DNA from: Fusarium oxysporum f. sp. lycopersici 4287
Lineage: Eukaryota > Ascomycota > Sordariomycetes > Hypocreales > Nectriaceae
Reading direction: 5' to 3'
Assembly: GCF_000149955.1 (NCBI RefSeq)
Contig: NC_030991.1
Span: 2,973,571 to 3,037,570, forward strand
Length of the DNA stretch: 64,000 nt
Shown here: positions 55,962-64,000 of the stretch, piece after piece
Layout: each line of letters begins with the position of its first letter
How positions within the stretch are numbered: position 1 is the first letter of the stretch
Position numbers and translations under genes: made by a program
Notes under the pieces: model-generated
What the model saw: only the letters and a program-made list of their open reading frames with translations
The model's database searches: none
Told to the model about the DNA's origin: nothing

Positions 55962-56981
55962 TTCGAAATCAGGCTGAGAACTTGTGGAATTTGGAGAGGT
56001 GCTGCGTCATGCGAGCCACCCGGCTGCCTTGTCAGGCTGCACAGCATTTTAAGTCAATGTCCTTGCTTTGTATTAGACCGGGGAAACCGGAGGGACGGGA
56101 TTGACCCCTCGTTTGCAGAAATTACGTACATTCTGCTATCAAGGGGATGATGTTGATTTTCCTTTCTGCATCCATGGAGGGTAGCATGGCCGCGTGCTGT
56201 TGGTTGCTTGTCCGAATCCATATTCGCGCACTTCTGCCCCATAAGGCAAGGCGACGTCTCAGAACCCACAAAGCGTGGGGTGTGCCGTTCGTGCCTCGAA
56301 TGCCATTTCAGCTCCAAGCTTGGACCCGCGCGACAGGGGTCTTTGATAGTGTCTCGCCACACCCTGTTTGTGCGGACGGTCTTCTACAATACATAACCAG
56401 GATGCTGAACAAGGTTGGCGCACGGGGCTGTTAGCGGCATGGTGTTGCCTCCAGGTCGTCATGTATACAGTGTCATCTATCAACGGTAATGCCCCCCTTG
56501 TCCCTGACATATTTCGCTAGCGGGCATTTGTCATTAGCAGGTGTTCATCGCGATAACAACCGACGCTGGGCCTGTAGGCGGGCGGCGGGGTACAGACAAA
56601 ACGCACTAGCCGATTTCGATTGAGCAACATCGCAGACGTTTGTGTAGACGTTATCTCCAAGGGATCAAGACATGAATCCAGCCAGCACGAGTAATGACAT
56701 ACGTAGCATCTTCGGCGATGTGTGTACTTCGATACACGTTGCAGTGAAAGGTATATTACTTAATACCACCGCATCAAGTTAATAGAATCAAAAGAAGCTA
56801 GATCTTGGAAGTCGGAACTAGTATCTTCTGTATGAACTCATAAAAATAAGAACAGCGTCTATGGCGGTAATCTGTGCTAACTACACAACCAACTGCCCAG
56901 GTCCATCCGGGTATTTTCTCATCTCAACATTCTCCAAGTCTCGATCCTTACACCAGATTCCTGAAGCTTCTCCGTCGAAGT
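55962..56981. other. Spacer, nothing recognised
   Basis: Upstream of the Zn2Cys6 gene and downstream of the JmjC gene. Short frames only. Confidence 0.5.
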
Positions 56982-58163
56982 TCAGCTCCAATGGCTCCTC
57001 CACCGCTTGCCGCAATGAGAGCAATCAGTCTCGGTTTCCACCTCAGTCTTCATTACTTTGTACAATTCGTTGTGATCCTTCAACTGCTTCTTCAACTGGC
57101 CCATTTTTAAAACTTTGCAGACAGCTTCCAGTGCCTTGTCACGTTTCCCAGAGGCTGGTGCAAGGCACAAAATGAGAGTCTCCAGTAGGGGCTGTATGTC
57201 CGCGGGCGCAAGTCTTTGGAAGTAATCCACTTCGGTCTGTATAAGATCCAGGATGACATCCAGACAATTTTCTGTGGTGTAGTTTATTCCAGGAACTATG
57301 CCACCTTTCAAAGTGTATGTAGTATGCAGACAACCTGGCCCAAGGTAGATTGCCCTGTCTGTAGTCTGGACACACACTTTGCCATCCTCCAGCTCCTCTA
57401 CTGAGTCCCGGAAGATATTTCGGGAATTTCGATATTTTTTCCAAACGGCGAGGTTGTGCTCAGTTGGAGGGTATAGTGCCCAGATTTTGACGCATCCCAA
57501 CCCAAGAGCTGTTACAACATGATTGCCTTGGTCTACTCACCAGATCAGCCATTCAGTCATAACCAATTTTTAAGATCAGCTTTCCTACTCACCAATATGC
57601 AAGTCCGTCAAAGTGCCTGGGGGTGTTATGTTGCAAGTACTTTGCATTCCTGATTTAGTTAACTCATCATCAAGAAAAGTAGGCCTCTTTACCCATTGTC
57701 CGCAACCAATATTCATTGCATACTTCGCATTGGCCGGGTCAGGCCTGTAAAGCTGGTGCACAACATCTGCCAACATAGGAGGATTTTCTGGAGCCTCCGG
57801 TTTATTGACAGAGTAAACTTTCGTCTTGTATATATTGAAGTCGTCCAAAGCGTTATTGAAAATTTGTTCATCAGTAATCGCTGCATTCCGGCACTGGTTT
57901 GCGGGGAACAAATAAGGACCATTATAGGCATATGGTATCCTGTCTTTAATCTCCAGGGTTGAGAGGCCACCTGCTTTCATGATCGCTTGCTTGAATGGAG
58001 CTGCCATCTGGTGATGACTAGGGTCTGCAAGGAAGTTCGCAACTAATCTGTGCATCTCGAAGACCTCCTCTTCTTTGTGGCTTTTGTCGTGCGTCCCGAC
58101 ATGTCTCTTGAAGTGGCCTTTCACCGTCTTCATGCAAAAGAAGCATTCAGATCCGGATGGCAT
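56982..58163 (-). CDS. JmjC-domain protein with N-terminal C2H2-like finger, 373 aa
   Basis: Exons 58163-57593 and 57532-56982, with a 60-nt intron (GTGAGT ... TAG) that joins DLHI|DQGNHVVTALG in frame. Residues 4-24 form a C2H2-like finger (CFFCMKTVKGHFKRHVGTH). The JmjC fold follows: the Fe(II)-binding HxD is His189/Asp191 (TDLHID) and the distal His is about residue 260 (GPGCLHTTYTLKGG). KIWALYPPTE lies between, as in fungal JmjC proteins. A C-terminal CxxC (DCSHCGKRW) ends the protein. Fe(II)- and 2-oxoglutarate-dependent oxygenases of this type demethylate histones or hydroxylate proteins; the substrate is unknown. The frame continues upstream of the ATG through a 12-bp tandem repeat (58236-58426) but without another ATG, so the repeat is probably leader or promoter. 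The gene appears intact. Confidence 0.84.
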
Positions 58164-58235
58164 GCTGAGTTTTGGGGGCAGGAAAGCAAGTATGGCTAGT
58201 AGATCGCCGTTATGGATGGTGAATAGGTCTTGGAA

Positions 58236-58426
58236 TGACTGGCAAAAGGGCTGGCAAAAGGGCTGGCAAGCGGACTGGCAAACGGGCTGGCAAATGGACT
58301 GGCAAACGGGCTGGCAAATGGACTGGCAAACGGGCTGGCAAATGGACTGGCAAACGGGCTGGCAAATGGACTGGCAAACGGGCTGGCAAATGGACTGGCA
58401 AATGGACTGACAAATGGACTGGCAAA
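58236..58426. repeat. 12-bp coding-phase minisatellite, about 16 copies
   Basis: Tandem copies of GG(A/G)CTGGCAAA(C/T)-type 12-mers, mostly alternating as a 24-bp double unit (GGACTGGCAAAC + GGGCTGGCAAAT). The unit is a multiple of three and lacks stops, so most frames on both strands are open; hence the spurious repeats of CQPV/CQSI, FASP and TGKR in translation. It ends 73 bp upstream of the JmjC start codon. Confidence 0.92.
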
Positions 58427-59040
58427 GAAGAAGCAATGTTTCATCTCCCTTATCCCTTGCAACTTCCTTGGATTGTTGACTACCTGCTCCATCGGCCTGT
58501 CGTGCCAGTTGCAGACCGGTGAGGCTGCAGCTGCCTAGACATGGGGATACTATCCGTATCCCCGCGAGAAGCCCTGGGCTCTCTGCTCAGACGAGGCTGT
58601 TGGATCATCCCAAACCGTCCCCATCCCAGCCAGCCATGGCTGCATTCCGTTCTCTCGTACCCTGCAACTACTTCCCATTCGCAAACCTGCATTGCATTCG
58701 CAGGGGTCTAGAGAGAACGTCCAACAAGTCGCGCGTGCTACTGCATCCGTCCTTTGCCTCAAAAGAGAATGGTGATCTTTTACAATACAGCCTCGTCGTT
58801 TCACGGTCTATTCCTTCTTGTTGTCACTACGAGTTTAACCTACATAGAAAACATCTGGAGTTCCAGGACAACGACTTCATCAACTTCGAGTTGTTGAAGT
58901 TCGTTGTGGGGGGCCGCTAGTGCCAGGTTTGCATTAGGCTGATCGGAGGTACGTTCTAAGATTAGCGGCTGAGGGAACAGGGTTGCAGAACCAGGCAGCA
59001 GGGATGTCGCTGATCTCTCCATAGCCAACGCCCTTGTCAT
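58427..59040. other. Centre of the divergent promoter region between JmjC gene and 504-aa gene
   Basis: Six hundred bases between two unrelated minisatellites. No gene recognised; short frames at 58519-58920 have no motif. Confidence 0.5.
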
Positions 59041-59377
59041 GCCCCCGTCCGGTTATTTTCCCTCTCGACCCCTGTCAGGTTCTTTTACCCTCTTGTCCCC
59101 CGTCAGGCTTTTATACCCTCCTGTCCCCCGTCAGGCTTTTTTACCCTCCTGTCCCCCGTCAGGTTTTTACCCTCTTGTCCCCCGTCAGGCTTTTATACCC
59201 TCCTGTCCCCCATCAGGTTTTTTACCCTCTTGTCCCCCGTCAGGCTTTTATACCCTCCTGTCCCCCATCAGGTTTTTTACCCTCTTGTCCCCCGTCAGGC
59301 TTTTTTATCCTCTTGTCCCCCGTCAGGTTTTTTACCCTCTTGTCCCCCATCAGGTTTTTTTTCCCTCTCGACCCCCG
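59041..59377. repeat. 28-bp pyrimidine-rich minisatellite, about 12 units
   Basis: Units of 26-29 bp of the form CCGTCAGGCTTTTATACCC + TCCTGTCCC. Internal units alternate between a GTCAGGC and an ATCAGGT variant. The first and last units share a CCCTCTCGACCCC ending not found inside. Unit length is not constant, so translation shifts frame. It stops two bases before the ATG of the 504-aa gene. Confidence 0.92.
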
Positions 59378-59379
59378 CT

Positions 59380-61043
59380 ATGGGCAAGTATCCTCTGAAA
59401 GAGCTATCGTCTGAGGTCGACCAATTTCAGAAAGGTTTAATACACCTCACTGGTTCTGTAGCTGACCACCAGTATTTGATCAAGACAATAGGAAATTGGA
59501 AAAGGAGTCTGGAGATTACTGTCTGGTTTCGCTTTACCTCCGATCAATTGCGTTCGAGAATAGTCGAAGCGAATCATACAAATCGGTTGCGAAATCTTTT
59601 CGTATTTATATATCAAGAAACTGAAATCAAAAAAGACGACGAGGAGCAGCGAAAGAGAAATCCTGTTATACGATCGGAGCTTAAGAAATTCGGACTCATT
59701 GAACTGGTGTTTCTCGGCATAACGCTCACTGTTCTTCAAATCAAACATCTTACCGATGATGAGATCAAATTCATTCACGAATTTCTTCGGCAATGTATAG
59801 AGAACAACCACCTTGAGCCCTACTTGCGCCAGGAAAGATTTGTCACGGCTATCAAGAATGCGCATGTCATTGATCTCGTGGAGCAAGACTTTTCAGGTAT
59901 GTTTTTGTCTGCTGAAAGTGAAAACCCTCAATCTCACCATAAGTAGACTTCCAGAAATTTAAGAAGGATATAGAGGCTCGAAACAATGAGCTTGCCAGCA
60001 AGAAGAGGAAAAAGGTGTCAGATAATGATCCAGGTACATCCGTTCTCATCATTAGTTGAGAGCATCGATGGTTAACACGTTTAGTTGGCGAATCTCTGCG
60101 CGCTTCATCTGTTAGTGCCGATGTGGCAGACGATGATAACACCTGCTGCTTTCACCATTTCCTCGCATCGCTTGGGTCCGCAGAAGATGAAGAGACATCA
60201 TTATCTTCGCATCTCCCACAAATTCAAACACATGTGCAACAGCCAGCCAGTGATGAGAGTCACATTGAAAATTGCAGGAGCGAAGAAGACAGCCACTCAA
60301 CAACGGATTTGGGGAGGAAAGGGGAGGACAATGAGAACGTAGCGAACGAAGGAGACATCTACGCAGCCCAGCCCTCGCAGAAGAGGGCGAAAACGGTCGT
60401 CGAGTCCCATGCCGAAGCGCCAATCGCTGGAAACACAGGAAAATATCATCAAGAGCGGCCAACTCCAAATGTCGGCCATCTCACTAGTGTCACCCAAGGT
60501 ACGTTCGACCTCAAAAATCTTTTCACATATACTGAAGGCCCAGAGCGCAGAGAAGTTTCAGAGCGTCAATATGCCATTATTCACACCGAAAAAGCTATAG
60601 ACTACTTAAACAAAAAAATGTCCGACTTATTGCCGATTGCAGTTCTCGCCAAACCTATTCCGACACACCAGTATTCAAGTTTAGTATTTTTTCCACCTAA
60701 AGACGAAGCCTTTCGAAACCTTTTTGAACAAAATCTTGTTGATTCACATCTTAAACAAAAGCCTTATCAACAAGGTATATTCACCCTTGAAAGCTTTCTC
60801 ATATACACTAACTAAGCTGCAGGCATTGAATGGAAGGACATCCCTCAATCCGCTGAAAAAGTCTGGAAAGACAGAGGGAAAAGCCTGGAAATTGCAATGG
60901 GTACAATCGGTTCCCTCTACCCACATGCAGCGTTGGCAATTCTTCCCGACCTCCCGGGGCCCAATCATCTTCGTGTGATTCTTTATCAAGACATGACCAT
61001 GTTTGGAGCCTTGGACGAACTGCCCACGATTCACAACAATTAA
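59380..61043 (+). CDS. Unrecognised four-exon protein, 504 aa
   Basis: Exons 59380-59896, 59947-60033, 60085-60774 and 60823-61043. Introns are 50, 51 and 48 nt, all GT-AG, and phases agree throughout. Residues 1-175 are helical (VDQFQKGLIHLTGSVADHQY, TDDEIKFIHEFLRQCIENNH). A basic nuclear-signal-like ASKKRKKVS follows near residue 193. Residues about 200-330 are acidic, Ser/Glu-rich and probably disordered. A second folded part (about 330-504) has VSERQYAIIHTEKAIDYLNK, VFFPPKDEAFRNLFEQNL and a C-terminus PHAALAILPDLPGPNHLRVI. I do not recognise the family; no catalytic signature was found. It starts directly after a minisatellite, is divergent from the JmjC gene and convergent with the next gene. 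Consistent splicing and codon phases argue that it is a real gene. Confidence 0.72.
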
Positions 61044-61889
61044 TCAAGTTTTAGCCACACAAATCCGAGAATATTGTTCTTGAAAAAGGCTGGGAATGCT
61101 GATCTGGAATTTTCGCAACGGGAAATCATTTGGCTTGTCAGGATGCTTCTTGTTTTCATCGGGTATACAATAATTTTTGATACAGCCTTGGTCCGACCAC
61201 CTGTAATTTGTTGTTGCTGTGGAATAGTTGGCTCGCAGAGATGCCACTTCAGTGGGTTTCAATGGAACTAGGAGCAATTCGTCATTGGGAAGACGAAACT
61301 CCAATGTATCGGATAAATATAGCTCTGGTACGATACACTCAAGTCCAAGAGTCGAAATAAGATCATGTTTGTTCAAGTAGTCGCGGACTTCCAGAAAGAA
61401 CTGAGGGTCCACTTGACTCAGGTCAGGCGCTGAGCTTTCACGGAGTTCGCAAGGAACCCAGCCTTTTTCTTCGTTGAACATGATCTTCTGGGCACAGACT
61501 CCGATAGAGTCGAGCGTATTGTTCGCAATTCTTTTTGTCCAATAGCAACGACGTCCATCGAAGGTTTCTGTCTGTCCAACCAGATTGAACCCGTCCGGAA
61601 CTTTGAAATGGCTGTGCAGAACCCACACGGCAAAAAGATCTTCGACTCCGAATCGTTTAAAGAGCAGTTCTAACTGCAGAGTGTGCTCCTCAACTTTCTC
61701 TTGAACCTTGAGTAATACATCGTCGGTAGGAAGCTTGTTATAGCTAAAAACATTAGCGATTGCGTTGTGAATCAAGGATCGGGAAGCATACTCCTTACGA
61801 GCCTGTACAAAATGTCCACTTGTGAGCGGCTGCTGAAGTACAGGAATCCGATCGTGGCAAATCTCGCGTGAACCCTTATCCAAAAACAT
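61044..61889 (-). CDS. Unrecognised fungal protein, 281 aa
   Basis: Single exon, ATG at 61889. The N-terminal half is helical (SLIHNAIANVFSYNKLPTDD, VEEHTLQLELLFKRFGVEDL); the centre has FAVWVLHSHFKVPDGF and RRCYWTKRIANNTLD. A later segment DPQFFLEVRDYLNKHDLIST is followed by a strand-rich end (LEFRLPNDELLLVPLKPTEV). The block from LFKRFGVEDLFAVWVLHSH resembles a group of uncharacterised proteins in filamentous ascomycetes. Its TGA (plus-strand 61044-61046) directly abuts the TAA (61041-61043) of the convergent 504-aa gene, so the 3' UTRs must overlap. No introns, signal peptide or membrane segment. Confidence 0.72.
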   Translation of the reverse strand: MFLDKGSREICHDRIPVLQQPLTSGHFVQARKEYASRSLIHNAIANVFSYNKLPTDDVLLKVQEKVEEHTLQLELLFKRFGVEDLFAVWVLHSHFKVPDGFNLVGQTETFDGRRCYWTKRIANNTLDSIGVCAQKIMFNEEKGWVPCELRESSAPDLSQVDPQFFLEVRDYLNKHDLISTLGLECIVPELYLSDTLEFRLPNDELLLVPLKPTEVASLRANYSTATTNYRWSDQGCIKNYCIPDENKKHPDKPNDFPLRKFQISIPSLFQEQYSRICVAKT

Positions 61890-62931
61890 ATCTAGTATTA
61901 AGACCCGATGTGTATGGGAAACGAAGTTAAATGACGCGATTTAACGACATACGATCATAGGATATGTGTCGCATACAACAGCCGTGACAGTTGATTCAAT
62001 AAAGGTACCATCGTGGGATGAAGGAGTGGAATTTTTTTGGGAGGTCGGGGGGCGGAGGTAACGAAACCAAGTAAGCGGGTCAGCACGTGTCATCAGACTT
62101 AGGGTATGATATCTCCCAAGCGGCACGGGATTTCTTGCATATCGGGGCCCTGCATATCGAGGCCAGAGCCAGGTGATCAGCTTGAGCATATGGTTGATAA
62201 TGTGATCATCCAGTAATTCCCTCATACCCCGCGCAGTGTCGGTTCATTATCGACCATGACGTCATGTCGGCCAATGATCATGTCACACGACGACTACCCT
62301 ACACCACTGGTGCCAAAAGGGAAAAAATGCTTCATTGAGACATTAGTTTCAAACAATATACCCGTTGACTGGCAATTCTCCCGCTCACTCGCATGATTAT
62401 TATCGATGAGGTATTTCGACACTTCCTACGTCTGCTGATCATATGAGGAATATTCGAGCAGCCATGGAACTACCCTGAAGTATCGTTGGCGTTCGCATGC
62501 GGGCCGGCACGAGCCATTTTGCATTAAAAGCTTTGACGTGCATTCGCGTACTTTCTTCTTGAGAGGTCCAATGCCCTGTAGAAAGTGATTGTGCAGACTA
62601 TGACGTTACTTCAGACCTGACGGTTATTGACAGGATACCTGACGGAGCGGAACGGGACGTCTATATCTTCCAGGAGAAAGGTATTTGGGAAATTGGACTT
62701 TGTTTGTGATGCATGTTGCTACAGTGCTGAATTTCACACTCTTTTATTATTATTATTATTTTACGCGTTTTGTGAGCATGAGATCACACAATGGATGAGA
62801 TAAGATGAAATCATTTGGAGGCGACAGACAGCCGACCCCTCATTTACCCCGCCCATCCTCGAGCTACTGACGGATTCAGGATAGCGTCTGACTTGGCCTC
62901 CCTTGATTGCGAAGTGTAGAGCCGTATGACT
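61890..62931. other. Spacer, upstream of the 281-aa gene
   Basis: No supported gene. An ATT trinucleotide microsatellite lies near 62745-62762. Confidence 0.5.
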
Positions 62932-63180
62932 TCATTGCGACTGCCCTTTAGAGTCGAAGATGTGGCATAACTCTTCGTTGTTATATCGCGAAGCCAGTCG
63001 GCAAACAGCATCGTGGTCGATGGAATCGATGAATGCTTGCTTCTGGCTGTGGAGTTGCTCAGGGGTGGGAGGATAGTGATCGATCGCAGTTGGATGCCTT
63101 TCGTGGAAAAATATTCGAAATATTCGGGACACTGGGCGCAATGCGCTAGCGAACCAGTTGAAGCATGACATTGATGGCAT
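62932..63180 (-). CDS. Possible small protein, 82 aa
   Basis: ATG at 63180 (MPSMSCFNWFASALRPVSRI). A short hydrophobic/aromatic and basic N-terminus (FRIFFHERH) precedes a polar helix (TPEQLHSQKQAFIDSIDHDA, SRYNNEELCHIF). Composition is protein-like and the frame ends with a normal stop, but there is no recognised motif or splice evidence. It could be chance. Confidence 0.3.
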   Translation of the reverse strand: MPSMSCFNWFASALRPVSRIFRIFFHERHPTAIDHYPPTPEQLHSQKQAFIDSIDHDAVCRLASRYNNEELCHIFDSKGQSQ

Positions 63181-64000
63181 AATAATGGGATACGTGTTTG
63201 GCGTCAAATATGACGGACCGCGATGTTTTTTTCTTCGGCTAAATCTCGGCTAATAGCTACTCGCCCCCTTTTTTTTCCCTCTCATTTATTAGTCATTCAT
63301 GGAGTTGTCCGATCATTGTTTGATAACCCAGGTAAGTTTCAACGCCGTACATTTTCTACAAGCTTGATTTTATAAAAGTCCGAGCTTTGCTTCGTCTCAA
63401 CGAAGTTTCCGGGTTGATACACCAGAACGGCGACATGTGTAGTGTAGACTAAAGAGTGAGGACCTCGAAGTTTTCAGCTAACCAACATGCAGGTTCCTTT
63501 GGCAATTCGGAATTACCTGAAAAAATTGTCCTTTCGTTGGCGCAACACTCTGGTCAAACAATTTATGAAAACTCATTCATTAAAAAAACAGTTTGGAACT
63601 TCATGGTCTTTAGTGCAAGCGTGCCCCGTCAGCGCGGCTGTACGTGTTTTTGGCGCGAAACGGACACGACGTGGAGACTGGGGAATTGGCGATGAGGAGT
63701 CAGCATGAAGCTCCAGCAACTTCAGAGGAGCATTGTTACGGCTGGTAGTATTTCGAACCCTCATCAACATGAGAGTCATGTTCAAGAAACTATCTAGATC
63801 CAATGAAGAGGTTCTGACTCTGTTTTAATACCTAATCTCGCGCTTCTACTTGATCTGAATGACAAAGAAGCCGGATCGCGTCGTAGCCAAGATGCCGTAC
63901 GCTGCCCCCGAGAGCCCCGGCAAATTTATCTTGATGTTTTTCCTGCAACTTCAGCACGTTGTAAAAGTGCGACTCGCGTATAGCGCTGCAACCTAATACT
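63181..64000. other. Right end of window, nothing firmly recognised
   Basis: A run of T and CT-rich DNA lies near 63269-63285. A 73-codon frame at 63487-63708 (plus, MQVPLAIRNYLKKL) overlaps a longer one in another frame and is not supported. Confidence 0.45.

Noticed and set aside
58196..58522. Antisense and sense repeat proteins (FASP, LPVH/LPAR, TGKR/AGKW)
   Set aside because: Artefacts of a stop-free 12-bp tandem repeat whose length is a multiple of three.
58236..59377. CRISPR array
   Set aside because: Direct tandem repeats without unique spacers in a eukaryotic genome; these are minisatellites.
59034..59414. Repeat-encoded frames (SCPPSGF/LLSPVRL) in the second minisatellite
   Set aside because: Unit length varies (26-29 bp), so frames shift; only the ATG at 59380 opens the conserved exon chain.
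63487..63708. 73-codon open frame, plus strand
   Set aside because: Overlaps another frame of similar length; basic composition without motif; no evidence beyond an ATG.

Overview
This is fungal nuclear DNA, most likely from a Fusarium species and plausibly F. oxysporum. The introns are short (47-92 nt). Protein families include a Medusa/REN1-type regulator, a BrlA-like C2H2 factor, STE23/insulysin and a JmjC protein. There is a Hop-like Mutator element, a hAT element and a Ty1/copia element. Gene spacing is wide (often 1-3 kb), and several genes look like decaying relatives of well-conserved genes. This suggests an accessory (lineage-specific) or segmentally duplicated region rather than an ordinary core locus. 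The species call is inference from protein families and transposons.

Layout. 1-420: 3' end of a REN1/Medusa-like gene with a degraded tail. 2483-5423: Hop-like MULE (98-bp TIRs, 9-bp TSD, transposase with one frameshift). 6130-12555: a STE23-like metalloprotease gene on the minus strand, split by an intact-looking hAT element (7441-10256, 8-bp TSD), with a second broken copy of its 3' end downstream. 14232-16637: an unknown protein and a possible PD-(D/E)XK-like protein. 18493-19647: BrlA-like C2H2 factor. 21627-26395: large WD40/helical-repeat protein with a premature in-frame stop and missing N-terminus. 29564-31477: bZIP factor. 32533-33881: three-finger C2H2 factor with one zinc ligand lost. 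35259-40870: full-length copia element with two LTRs that read as identical, inserted just downstream of a conserved fungal gene (41013-42215). 43648-48928: small Cys-rich protein, a decapitated GH3-GNAT gene and a conserved low-complexity protein. 49876-50113: assembly gap (N). 51873-52031: 52-residue Cys-rich protein. 52474-55961: six-exon Zn2Cys6 regulator with a probable 1-nt frameshift. 56982-61889: three-gene block made of JmjC protein, minisatellite-filled divergent promoter, unknown 504-aa gene and unknown 281-aa gene, the last two ending stop-to-stop. 61890-64000: almost gene-free.

How it fits together. Five transcriptional regulators of different classes (Medusa/REN1, BrlA, bZIP, C2H2, Zn2Cys6) and one chromatin-type protein (JmjC) lie within 64 kb, and two of the regulators belong to conidiation regulator families. 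Housekeeping-type genes here (STE23, WD40, GH3-GNAT) are broken, which fits duplicated copies whose functional versions may lie elsewhere. The three transposons are structurally complete or nearly so, implying recent transposition. Gene models with introns were built by hand from splice signals and protein continuity. Family names come from recognition of motifs, not from a database search.
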